From the NCBI GenBank assembly GCA_964483105.1, contig CAYZZU010000039.1, positions 1 through 21,848 of the forward strand: 21,848 nucleotides of DNA, written 5' to 3'. This document shows positions 1 to 7,647 of this stretch, piece by piece (within the stretch, counting starts at the first letter, position 1; every line of letters begins with the position of its first letter). Under the pieces are notes generated by a model. That model was not told the DNA's origin. It saw nothing but the letters and a program-made list of their open reading frames with translations, and searched no databases. The position numbers and the translations under genes were made by a program. This DNA is from CAYZZU01 sp964483105 (GTDB lineage Bacteria > CG2-30-53-67).

Positions 1-83
1 GCTTTAACCTTCCGAATCCCCGTCACCCCGCAAATCCTCTCCTGAATTCCCGAAGATCCTCTTTCCCCGTATCGGGTCCCCGT

Positions 84-112
84 TTGACGACCTTGCCGAT
101 GTCTGGTTCAAT
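84..112 (+). promoter_or_regulatory. possible sigma-70-like promoter upstream of the thioredoxin-fold gene
   Basis: TTGACG (84-89) and TTCAAT (107-112) are separated by 17 bases. That is five and four matches to the -35 and -10 consensus with ideal spacing. It points toward the gene starting near 293 and would leave a leader of about 175 bases. A short frame open from the left edge to about 130 may be the tail of a preceding gene, but I recognise nothing in it. The call rests only on this pattern. Confidence 0.3.
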
Positions 113-292
113 GGAATCAGAAGGGATTTGAGGGAGAAAATCGAGATGGGCGTCCGGGGATCCAAACTTGCAGGAATCGGCCTTTCCCTTCTGGTGATGA
201 TGGGCCGGGGAGGGGAAAGGACACTTTCCCACGCCTCTCCCAATTCACTCCAAACAGATTCGGGAAATGAAAAGCGTATGGTGAGAGGTCCC

Positions 293-2371
293 ATGAAACC
301 CGGTCAAAAGATCCATCCAAATCACCTGATTCATGAGAAAAGTCCCTATCTTCTCCAGCATGCCTACAACCCGGTGAACTGGTACCCCTGGGGAGAAGAG
401 GCCCTGTCCCTTGCCCGGAAAGAGAACAAGCCGATCTTCCTCTCCATCGGTTATTCCACATGCCACTGGTGTCATGTCATGGAAGAAGAGTCCTTCGAAA
501 ATCAGGAGATCGCGGCCTTTTTGAACCGGAATTTCATCTGCATCAAGGTGGATCGCGAAGAACGCCCGGACCTGGACAAGATCTATATGGAGGCCGTTCT
601 GGCCATGACCGGAAGCGGGGGCTGGCCTTTAAACGTCTTCCTGACACCGGATCTCAAACCGTTCTTCGGAGGAACCTATTTCCCTCCGAAGGACAGGATC
701 GGCTATCCAGGGCTTTTGACCCTGATTCCGAAGATCGCTTCCCTGTGGAAGGAACATCCTGAACAGATCCAGAAGAGCGGGGAAGAGCTGGTCCGACGCA
801 TTCGTGAAGAGAGGCGGCACCCTTCTTCCGACAGGGTCGGACCCGAACTGCTCGATTCCGCTTTCAACCGGATATCCGGAGAGTTCGACCCGGAGCATGG
901 AGGGTTCGGCTGGGCTCCCAAATTTCCACAAACCATGACACTCTCTTTTCTTCTCCGTTACTACGATCGCACAGGAAACGGAAAGGCCCTCTCCATGGTG
1001 GAGCAAACCTTGCGGGAGATGGGCCGTGGAGGGATCTATGACCAGATCGGAGGCGGCTTTCACCGCTATTCCACGGACGAGAGATGGCGGATCCCCCACT
1101 TTGAGAAGATGCTCTACGACAACGCCCTTCTCGCCCGGATCTATCTTGAGGCGTTTCAAATTACCGGAACACCGCACTATGAAAAAACCGCCCGGGAGAT
1201 CCTCGACTATGTCCTGCGGGATCTGAGTGCTCCCTCGGGAGGTTTCTATTCCGCGGAGGACGCGGACAGCAACGGGGAGGAAGGACTTTTTTATACCTGG
1301 ACCCGGAAAGAAATCGATACCCTTCTGGGAAGGCGGGAAGGACGCATCTTCAGTCAATTCTACGGTATCACGGAAGAAGGAAATTTTGAAAAGGGACGGA
1401 ACATCCTTTACCGCCCCTTCCATCCCGAAAGTTTCGTCCGCGACCGGGGGATTTCTCTCTCTGAACTTTCGAGAATCCTTTCCACGGGCCGCTCCCTCCT
1501 CCTGTCGGAACGGTCGAAACGAGTCCGTCCCCACCGGGACGACAAGATTCTCACGGCCTGGAACGGTCTGATGATCTCCTCTCTGGCCTATGCCGCGCAG
1601 GTTCTCGACGACAAGAGATACGCCGATTCCGCGGAAAAATCCGCCCGTTTTCTCCTGGACCATCTGATGGATGGAGAAAAACTTTTACGGCGTTTTCGTG
1701 AAGGAGAGGCACGGTTTCCGGCCTACCTGGACGACTACGCCTTTCTGATTCAGGGGCTGATTGATCTTTATCAGGCCACCTTCGATCCGGAATGGATCCG
1801 GAAGGCCCTTGCCCTGAACCGGATCATGATCGGGGACTTCTACGATTCCTCCGGGAAGGGATTTTTCTACACCGGGGGGGAGGATCCGACCCTGATCACG
1901 AGGACCAAGGAGTTCCGGGACGACGCCAAACCGTCCGGAAACGGAGTAGCCGTCATGGATCTGCTTCGCCTCGCCGAATTTACCGGGGATCCATCATTCA
2001 AAAAAAAGGCGGTTGCAACCCTGCAGTCGATCGGCGCCCTGCCGGAAAACCCCATGGCCTTTGCACAGAGCCTGATGGACCTGGACTTTCTGCTCGGTCA
2101 ACCGATGGAGATCGCGGTGGCGGAGTCCGGGAACCAAGTGGAAACCGCCGCCCTCCTTCGGGCCGTGCGACAGCCCTTCTCCCCCAACAAGGTGATCGCC
2201 CTGAAGACTCTGGACTCCGAAGAAGAAGATACGGGCATCCGCTACCTGGAAGGCAAGGTTCCAATCTCCGGACGAGCCACGGTATACATCTGCAGAAACT
2301 TCACCTGCAAGCGACCGGTTACGGACCCGGAAGAAGTCAAACGGATTCTGACTCGAAGAACCGGGAAATAG
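293..2371 (+). CDS. thioredoxin-fold (DUF255) / six-hairpin protein, YyaL/SPATA20 family
   Basis: The 692-aa protein starts with the family's typical opening (HLIHEKSPYLLQHAYNPVNW, residues 11-30). A thioredoxin-like DUF255 domain follows, with a CHWC redox-type motif at residues 57-60 in STCHWCHVMEEESFE. The long remainder resembles the alpha/alpha six-hairpin fold of N-acylglucosamine epimerases and glycosidases, with motifs such as GGIYDQIGGGFHRYS and HFEKMLYDNALL. About 690 aa is normal for YyaL-type proteins. The frame is open upstream to a TTG at 128. I prefer the ATG at 293 because GAGAGG lies four bases before it and family homology begins just after it. An ATG at 278 is the main alternative. 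No secretion signal is evident from 293, so it is probably cytoplasmic. Its biochemical role is unsettled in the literature; a redox or sugar-related function is inference. It converges on pckA with a 91-bp gap and no clear terminator. Confidence 0.9.
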   Translation: MKPGQKIHPNHLIHEKSPYLLQHAYNPVNWYPWGEEALSLARKENKPIFLSIGYSTCHWCHVMEEESFENQEIAAFLNRNFICIKVDREERPDLDKIYMEAVLAMTGSGGWPLNVFLTPDLKPFFGGTYFPPKDRIGYPGLLTLIPKIASLWKEHPEQIQKSGEELVRRIREERRHPSSDRVGPELLDSAFNRISGEFDPEHGGFGWAPKFPQTMTLSFLLRYYDRTGNGKALSMVEQTLREMGRGGIYDQIGGGFHRYSTDERWRIPHFEKMLYDNALLARIYLEAFQITGTPHYEKTAREILDYVLRDLSAPSGGFYSAEDADSNGEEGLFYTWTRKEIDTLLGRREGRIFSQFYGITEEGNFEKGRNILYRPFHPESFVRDRGISLSELSRILSTGRSLLLSERSKRVRPHRDDKILTAWNGLMISSLAYAAQVLDDKRYADSAEKSARFLLDHLMDGEKLLRRFREGEARFPAYLDDYAFLIQGLIDLYQATFDPEWIRKALALNRIMIGDFYDSSGKGFFYTGGEDPTLITRTKEFRDDAKPSGNGVAVMDLLRLAEFTGDPSFKKKAVATLQSIGALPENPMAFAQSLMDLDFLLGQPMEIAVAESGNQVETAALLRAVRQPFSPNKVIALKTLDSEEEDTGIRYLEGKVPISGRATVYICRNFTCKRPVTDPEEVKRILTRRTGK

Positions 2372-2462
2372 GCGGTAACGACTCCGGCGCATAGAGGGGC
2401 CCTCCCGTGGGCGGACCGTCGGCTGGTTACACTTTCGGCGTGCCGCGATTTCCACCGGGTTC

Positions 2463-4040
2463 TTACGGGCCAGCCTGGAGAATCACGTCTCCCTCGGTCA
2501 ACGAAAACTGTTTTATGTTCTCCTGGAACTTTTTGACCAGCGCCCGTGCTTCCTGATCGTATCGGCCGGGATCCTTCCAGGTCCCTCTCGGATCCAAAAG
2601 TTCGGTCGGAAACCCCTCGCAGATCTCGGGCACCTCGAATCCGAAGATCGGATCGACCCGCATGGGCGCGCCGGCAAGTTTACCGGACAGAACCGCTTTC
2701 ACAAGCGCCCGGGAATGATGGATATCGATTCTGTGCCCGTGACCGTAAGGCCCGCCGGTCCATCCCGTATTCAAAAGCCAACAATGCACCTTGTGCTTTA
2801 CGATCTTCTCCCCGAGAATCCTCGTGTAGACCAAAGGAGAAAGTGCCAGGAAGGGGGCTCCGTAACAGGGATTGAAGGTTACCGTGTAGCCCTCCGGCGT
2901 TCTATCGCATGTATAACCGGAGAGATAATAGTAGATAGCCTGCCCGGGGTTCAATCGGGCAAGGGGAGGTATGACACCGGTAGCATCCCGTGTCAACAGG
3001 AACAGGTTTTTGGGGTGGCCCCCTTGCCCCGTCAACACGGCGTTTTCAATCTGGGAGATGTGATAGGCCGCCCGGGTGTTCTCCGTGAGGCTGGTATCGG
3101 ACAAGTCGATCCGGCGGGACTCCGTGTCGATACTGACATCCTCGAGAATCGTGCCGAACCGTTCGGTACACCGGAAAATCAGAGGGTTGTTTTCCGCCGT
3201 CAGCTCGGCCACCCGGCTGTAACACCCCCCTTCAAAATTGAACACCCCTTCCTCGGACCAGCCGTGTTCGTCATTCCCGATGAGTCTTCGATCCGCCGCC
3301 ATGGAGAGGGCGGTCTTCCCGGTTCCGGAGAGACCGAAAAAGATCGCCACATCATCATCGTTGAGTCCCGTGTTGACGGCGCAGTGCATGGGGAGAATCT
3401 TCTCCTCGAAGAGGAAAGAGTAGTTCAGGACGGTAAAGGCGGAGCGCTTGATTTCGCCGGCGTAACTGGTCCCTCCGATCAGGATCATTTTCCGACCGAA
3501 ATTCACGATGACAAAGGCCTCGGAATGGGTCCCGTCAAACTCGGGGTAGGCGTGAAACCTCGGCACATCGATAATCGTGCATTCGGGTTCATGCTGCCTG
3601 AGGCGGTCCGGATCCCGGACCTGGATGAACATGTTGCGCGCATACAGACTGTGCCAGGCGTTCTCCGTGATAATCCGGATCGGTACCTGATGCGCGGGAT
3701 CAGCACCGGCATAACAATCCTGAACAAAGATATCTTTCCCCTGCAGATAGGCCTTCAACCGGTTATAAAGCGACTCGAACCCCTTTTCCTCAAAGGGATG
3801 GTTTTCCCCCCACCACACATGCCGCTCACTGGACGGCTCACGGACGACAAATTTGTCCTCTCTCGGACGGCCCGTATGATGACCCGTCCGGATGACAATC
3901 GGCCCCTTGTGAGCGATCAAGCCTTCACGCCGGTTCACAATCTCTTCATAGAGGGCGCCGGTACTCAGGTTCCAGTAGATATTCCCCACATTTTTGAGAT
4001 CGAGCTTTTTCATCACCCCGTCTGTTATCTCACGCATCAC
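2463..4040 (-). CDS. pckA: ATP-dependent phosphoenolpyruvate carboxykinase
   Basis: This 525-aa enzyme should convert oxaloacetate and ATP to PEP, CO2 and ADP in the cytoplasm (gluconeogenesis, or anaplerosis in reverse). The ATP-type signatures are clear: GLSGTGKTALS at residues 236-246 (P-loop) and LIGNDEHGW at 253-261 (metal-binding kinase-2 motif). FNFEGGCYSRV, NTGWTGGPYGHG and a C-terminal DPRGTW also match, and the length is close to the usual 525-540 aa. Three signature positions differ from the form I know best: A for T after GTGKT, N for the first D of LIGDDEHGW, and GRPREDKF for GRSPxDKF. The second Asp, which is the metal ligand, is kept. The start is a GTG immediately followed by ATG. 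AAGGGG sits eight bases before the GTG, which favours it. A good promoter lies about 90 bases upstream. The gene is divergent from amt. Confidence 0.96.
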   Translation of the reverse strand: MMREITDGVMKKLDLKNVGNIYWNLSTGALYEEIVNRREGLIAHKGPIVIRTGHHTGRPREDKFVVREPSSERHVWWGENHPFEEKGFESLYNRLKAYLQGKDIFVQDCYAGADPAHQVPIRIITENAWHSLYARNMFIQVRDPDRLRQHEPECTIIDVPRFHAYPEFDGTHSEAFVIVNFGRKMILIGGTSYAGEIKRSAFTVLNYSFLFEEKILPMHCAVNTGLNDDDVAIFFGLSGTGKTALSMAADRRLIGNDEHGWSEEGVFNFEGGCYSRVAELTAENNPLIFRCTERFGTILEDVSIDTESRRIDLSDTSLTENTRAAYHISQIENAVLTGQGGHPKNLFLLTRDATGVIPPLARLNPGQAIYYYLSGYTCDRTPEGYTVTFNPCYGAPFLALSPLVYTRILGEKIVKHKVHCWLLNTGWTGGPYGHGHRIDIHHSRALVKAVLSGKLAGAPMRVDPIFGFEVPEICEGFPTELLDPRGTWKDPGRYDQEARALVKKFQENIKQFSLTEGDVILQAGP

Positions 4041-4129
4041 TGAAACGGCCCCTTTCTGGAATTAGGGGACTGCTCCCTCTTTCCCGGTGTCCTGGTGGAA
4101 CGGAAGAAAAATGATTACTGCAATTGAAT

Positions 4130-4158
4130 TTTATATAATGATAGAAACCCGAAGTCAA
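4130..4158 (-). promoter_or_regulatory. sigma-70-like promoter of pckA
   Basis: On the minus strand TTGACT (4158-4153) and TATAAA (4135-4130) are separated by exactly 17 bases. Both boxes have five of six consensus matches. Transcription would begin near 4123, giving a leader of about 80 bases ahead of the GTG start. No other candidate in the divergent region is as good. Confidence 0.7.
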
Positions 4159-4307
4159 TCAAATTGTATGGAACACCTCCGCCTCGCCTTTCGAGATCCA
4201 TGATTGGGTGGTGTCATTCCTGATCTGCAGGACCCGATAAGCCTTTTTTTTGGGCACGTCAGCACGAAAAATAGGCATCTTTTCCGGTTCCATTCCGCTT
4301 CAAAAGA

Positions 4308-4340
4308 TACAAATTCGTAACTGATTACAAATTCGAAACT
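4308..4340 (+). repeat. 18-bp-period direct repeat upstream of the amt promoter
   Basis: TACAAATTCGTAACT (4308-4322) and TACAAATTCGAAACT (4326-4340) match at 14 of 15 positions, with starts 18 bases apart. They lie about 28-60 bases upstream of the -24 element, a plausible place for an activator or a second regulator. They do not match the NtrC consensus. The minus-strand reading frame across them only reflects this repeat and is not a convincing gene. Confidence 0.55.
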
Positions 4341-4367
4341 TTTTTCATACAAAATAGTCTGGAAAAC

Positions 4368-4384
4368 TGGCATTCATCTTGCTT
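4368..4384 (+). promoter_or_regulatory. sigma-54 (-24/-12) promoter of amt
   Basis: TGGCA, six bases, then TTGCTT gives the RpoN layout TGGCAC-N5-TTGCW with the invariant GG (4369-4370) and GC (4381-4382) ten bases apart. Only the CG after TGGCA departs from consensus. Transcription should start about 12 bases after the GC, near 4394, leaving a leader of about 96 bases. Sigma-54 control through NtrC is well known for ammonium transporters, so motif and gene support each other. I found no palindromic NtrC site (GCACC-N5/7-GGTGC). Confidence 0.75.
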
Positions 4385-4489
4385 AGAAAGATGGGTTAAG
4401 TTTCCGCCGGATACAGACGAAACCACCGCTGCATCCAGAAATTTTCACCATCCACTTTAAACCATTTTTTCAACCGGGAGGTTCGACTT

Positions 4490-5725
4490 ATGATGAACGA
4501 ACTGCTGAAAAGCAATGATGTGCTTTTTATGATGTTGGGCGCGGTCATGATTTTCGCCATGCATGCGGGGTTCGCCTTTTTAGAGGTCGGATCCGTGCGA
4601 CAAAAAAGTCAGGTCAACGCCCTGGTCAAGATTCTGTCCGACTGGTCGGTCTCCACGGTCGTCTATTTTCTGATCGGCTTCCCCCTGGCCTACGGACTCT
4701 CCTTTTTGAAACCCGCCGGAGAGCTCATGGGACCGGCGAAAGGATTCGACCTGGTGCACTACTTTTTTCTGCTCACTTTCGCCGCCTGTATCCCGGCCAT
4801 CATCTCGGGGGGTATCGCGGAGCGGGCGAAATTCTGGCCCCAGCTCCTGGCCGGGGGAATCTTCGCCGCGCTGGTCTACCCGCTCTTTGAAGGACTGATG
4901 TGGGGCAGGATGGGGGTCGCGGCGGACGGTGGACCGATCGGCCTTCAGGCGTGGATTGAAAGGATCGGAGGGGCTCCCTTCCACGACTACGCCGGATCGG
5001 TCATTGTCCACTCCATGGGGGGCTGGCTCGCCCTCCCCGCGATTCTGCTCCTCGGACCGAGAATCGGACGTTACGGCAGCTCCGGCCAGACCCATCCGAT
5101 CCCGATCAGCAATATTCCCTTTCTGGCCCTCGGTTCCTGGATTCTCTGCGTAGGATGGTTCGGATTCAACGTCATGAGCGCCCAGGCCATCACCGGCATC
5201 TCCGGCCTGGTGGCGGTTAACTCCCTCTTCGCCATGGTCGGTGGGATCCTGACGGCCCTTGTCATCTCCGGAGGCGACCCCGGTTTTATCCATAACGGCG
5301 CGCTGGCCGGGCTGGTCGCGATCTGCGCCGGAAGCGACATCGTGCATCCCCTGGGGGCGCTGGTGATCGGCGGCATTGCGTCCGTGATCTTTGTCAAGAT
5401 GTTTACGATTGAGCAGGAACGTCTCCGGATCGACGACGTTCTCGGTGTCTGGCCCCTGCACGGTCTGGTCGGAACCTGGGGAGGGATCGCCGCGGGGATC
5501 TTCGGAACCAAGGCGCTCTGGGGCATGGGAGGAATCAGTTTGATAAGCCAGATCACCGGATCGGTCCTCGCCCTCGTCATTGCCCTGGCCGCGAGTACAA
5601 TCGTCTACGGCATCCTCCGGGCAACCGTCGGGATCCGGCTCTCCAAAGAGGAGGAGATGCAGGGGCCCGACCTCGCCATCCACCACATCGAGGCCTACCC
5701 GGAACAGGGCGCCATCGAACGATAG
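4490..5725 (+). CDS. amt: ammonium transporter (Amt/MEP/Rh family)
   Basis: This inner-membrane channel of 411 aa should bring in ammonium for nitrogen assimilation. The protein is almost entirely hydrophobic segments, consistent with 11 transmembrane helices. It carries family landmarks in order: AMHAGFAFLEVGSVRQKS near the N terminus, FAACIPAIISGGIAERAKF with the Phe gate region, and HDYAGSVIVHSMGG with the first pore histidine. DVLGVWPLHGLVGTWGG with the second pore histidine follows, and then a cytoplasmic tail ending in a DLAIHHIEAYPE-type motif. ATG at 4490 is preceded by GGGAGG eight bases away; a second ATG follows directly. No glnB/glnK gene lies next to it, unlike many amt operons, so its PII partner must be encoded elsewhere. 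Expression probably depends on the sigma-54 promoter at 4368-4384. A strong terminator follows the stop codon immediately. Confidence 0.96.
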   Translation: MMNELLKSNDVLFMMLGAVMIFAMHAGFAFLEVGSVRQKSQVNALVKILSDWSVSTVVYFLIGFPLAYGLSFLKPAGELMGPAKGFDLVHYFFLLTFAACIPAIISGGIAERAKFWPQLLAGGIFAALVYPLFEGLMWGRMGVAADGGPIGLQAWIERIGGAPFHDYAGSVIVHSMGGWLALPAILLLGPRIGRYGSSGQTHPIPISNIPFLALGSWILCVGWFGFNVMSAQAITGISGLVAVNSLFAMVGGILTALVISGGDPGFIHNGALAGLVAICAGSDIVHPLGALVIGGIASVIFVKMFTIEQERLRIDDVLGVWPLHGLVGTWGGIAAGIFGTKALWGMGGISLISQITGSVLALVIALAASTIVYGILRATVGIRLSKEEEMQGPDLAIHHIEAYPEQGAIER

Positions 5726-5766
5726 AAAAAACCCCTCCGGGGCGACAAATGCCCCGGAGGGGTTTT
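5726..5766. terminator. two-way rho-independent terminator between amt and the FadL-like gene
   Basis: A perfect 12-bp stem (5732-5743 with 5751-5762) closes a seven-base loop. It is flanked by six A on the left and TTTT on the right. It can therefore end amt transcripts rightward and FadL-like transcripts leftward. It begins directly after the amt stop codon and lies 24 bases beyond the convergent stop. Confidence 0.92.
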
Positions 5767-5789
5767 CCCACTGCAGAATTCCCTCTTCA

Positions 5790-7193
5790 TCAGAAACGAT
5801 AAGAAATCTGAACACCGAGGGAGGTCTCTTTCAATTCGATCTTGGTCTGGCTGGTACTCACGAATCCAAGGTTCTGGTACGCCTTCGGCACATCCTTCTT
5901 CCCCGAAATATCGTTGTTGAAGGCCTTCATATAAGAACCGGAGAGGGCCCAGTGGTCCCCCAGGTTATAGGTCAGCCCCAGTCCCAGGTGCTGCTCCACG
6001 ATCGCCGGGAAGGCGACATTGTTGAAGACATCCTCCTGGTCGATCGGGGATTCGGAGTAGTTGTACCCGATCCTGAGGGTCAGCGCGGGGTTCACGACGT
6101 ACCGCGCCCCCACGGCAATCACCCACTGGTCGTCCCAGCCGAAGGGGAGATCAATGCTCTTGGCCGTACTGGTATTAAAGCTGGTTCCGGTAAACTGGTA
6201 GAGCGTGAAGGCGTCCGCGCGTTGCCCGGAAAGACGGACCTTGTCGTGGGTTCCGGACCAGTTGATCCACTTCACATCGAGGGAGAGCGTCAGGGGCTCG
6301 ATCGGCCGGACGGCGATCCCGACGGCGGCCTGCTGGGGAAAATTCATGTCCAGCTTGTAGGTCCCCGCGGAGGTGTTCTTGGCGATATATTCGCCGGCCG
6401 GGAAATTCCGTATGGCGTTGGAATCGATCCGGAACTTCATGTCCGGGAAATACTGCTCGGAGGCCCAGGACGCCCCCACGGTCACCATGTCATTCACCTT
6501 GTAGATGGCCCCGAACGTGACCCCCCCGCCATAGGCAGCGATCGCGCGGCCGAGATCGAGATGAATGCCGTCATCCGAAGTGGGCAATCCATAACCCGAG
6601 AAGGGCTTGAACCCCGGAGCCGCGAACTTTTCCCGGATCTCAAGCAGTTGGTAGTCGAAATTGAGACTGGCGCCCACGGTCAACCGATCGTTCACGTTCC
6701 AGGCGGCCGCCGGGGCGATCTTCGCGAACTGCAGGAGGGAGAAGACGTCCGCCTCCCCGAAGGCCCCGCCGGCGCTGATCGGATCGTAATCCACCCCCAT
6801 TCCGGCCGTGGCGTACATCCCGCCGCCGAACCACATGTCACTCCGCCCGAAGGCCGGGGCGGTCCACCCGAAGGAAGGAACCCCGTACAGTCCGGAGCCA
6901 CCGTCGGTCTGGCTGCCGGGACCGCCCAAAACCGGCACAAGTTCCTTGAAATCCATGGAACGGGTCGGCATGAAGGCCTCGCCGTTGAAATCGGCCCGTT
7001 TCCCGATCACACCCATGCCCGCCGGATTGGTCACGGCGGTCATTGCGTCTTCCGGCGCGGCGGTAACGGCGCCCGCCACTCCTTTTTGCGTCGACCCAAA
7101 CCCGATCAACTGCGCGCCGTTCGTGGCAAAAGCCGGAACCGAGAACGCGATCAGCGCGACACAGCAGACAGCACTGGTTATCCATCGTTTCAT
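5790..7193 (-). CDS. OmpP1/FadL/TodX-family outer-membrane transport protein
   Basis: This 467-aa precursor has a signal peptide (MKRWITSAVCCVALIAFSVPAFA, residues 1-23). The mature start, ATNGAQLIGFGSTQKGVAGA, resembles the plugged N terminus of FadL-type porins, followed by the AVTNPAGM motif typical of the family. The rest alternates as expected for a 14-stranded beta barrel and ends in ISYRF, with a terminal Phe suited to BAM assembly. Members move hydrophobic compounds such as long-chain fatty acids or aromatic hydrocarbons across the outer membrane; the substrate here cannot be read from sequence. The start is set by a strong AAGGAGG-containing site seven bases before ATG 7193; the frame is open to 7262 but without such a site. 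It is probably monocistronic, with a promoter near 7350-7379 and the two-way terminator beyond its stop. Confidence 0.93.
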   Translation of the reverse strand: MKRWITSAVCCVALIAFSVPAFATNGAQLIGFGSTQKGVAGAVTAAPEDAMTAVTNPAGMGVIGKRADFNGEAFMPTRSMDFKELVPVLGGPGSQTDGGSGLYGVPSFGWTAPAFGRSDMWFGGGMYATAGMGVDYDPISAGGAFGEADVFSLLQFAKIAPAAAWNVNDRLTVGASLNFDYQLLEIREKFAAPGFKPFSGYGLPTSDDGIHLDLGRAIAAYGGGVTFGAIYKVNDMVTVGASWASEQYFPDMKFRIDSNAIRNFPAGEYIAKNTSAGTYKLDMNFPQQAAVGIAVRPIEPLTLSLDVKWINWSGTHDKVRLSGQRADAFTLYQFTGTSFNTSTAKSIDLPFGWDDQWVIAVGARYVVNPALTLRIGYNYSESPIDQEDVFNNVAFPAIVEQHLGLGLTYNLGDHWALSGSYMKAFNNDISGKKDVPKAYQNLGFVSTSQTKIELKETSLGVQISYRF

Positions 7194-7349
7194 GTCCTCT
7201 CCTCCTTGACAAAAAAAATCGCTAACAACAGGATACACGTCAAGCGATCCGCGGTTTATCACCCCCCTTCGCGCGTCCTCCGTCCGGCTGTACCGTCCAG
7301 GGGCTCAGATGAATTTTAGTTTGAAAATCAAAGGGAAAGCCTACTAAAA

Positions 7350-7379
7350 AACATAGAACACTCACAGGATGAATGTCAA
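7350..7379 (-). promoter_or_regulatory. probable promoter of the FadL-like gene
   Basis: On the minus strand a perfect TTGACA (7379-7374) is followed after 18 bases by TATGTT (7355-7350, four of six). The leader would be about 150 bases. A second weaker possibility, TTGACG near 7244 with a poor -10, lies closer to the start codon. Confidence 0.5.
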
Positions 7380-7647
7380 GTTGATTCTATGCATGATCCC
7401 TGCCAACTATGAAACGGAGAACAGGGAGAAACGGATAACTCCTTCATTTCAGGAAGAAAATTGAGCTGCCGTCCCGGAAGTACCCACCCCTGATTTCCAA
7501 TTCCCGCGCGAAAACGATTGCAAAATGCAAGGTTCACAGGGAGTGCCCCTTCCCTCCTGTCCGGATGATGGGTCTGTCCCCCGGGAATGAGCGCCTTGCA
7601 GGGATTGCATAAAACCATTGCATATCGCCATACCCCTCCGCAGGGGA
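7380..7647. other. non-coding stretch without a recognised gene
   Basis: Short frames here have no ribosome sites and no recognisable protein. The visible features are a 14-base stem-loop (7633-7646, CCCCT/AGGGG) just beyond the stop of the next minus-strand gene but with no U tract, and two copies of ATTGCATA 13 bases apart (7604-7611, 7617-7624). I assign no function. Confidence 0.5.

Noticed and set aside
629..1663. Minus-strand reading frame of about 340 codons inside the thioredoxin-fold gene
   Set aside because: Antisense shadow in high-GC coding DNA; the sense frame has clear family motifs.
2715..4043. Plus-strand reading frame of about 440 codons opposite pckA
   Set aside because: It is a shadow of a strongly conserved PEP carboxykinase and has no recognisable domain.
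4160..4270. NtrC sites upstream of amt
   Set aside because: ACACC, GGTGT and GCACG fragments occur but not as a palindrome with the right spacing.
4155..4373. 72-codon minus-strand frame in the pckA-amt gap
   Set aside because: It spans the sigma-54 promoter and the direct repeats, which create its repeated residues; no ribosome site was found.
5580..7319. Long plus-strand reading frame across the FadL-like gene
   Set aside because: It is antisense to a clear signal-peptide-bearing barrel protein, is rich in Gly, Arg and Pro as shadows are, and has no family motif.
7376..7618. 80-codon minus-strand frame with a CNPC near its start
   Set aside because: No ribosome site, no family similarity and it contains the likely FadL-gene promoter.
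7633..7646. Terminator for DUF302-like paralogue 1
   Set aside because: Only a five-base stem and no T run in the minus direction; recorded as a bare stem-loop.
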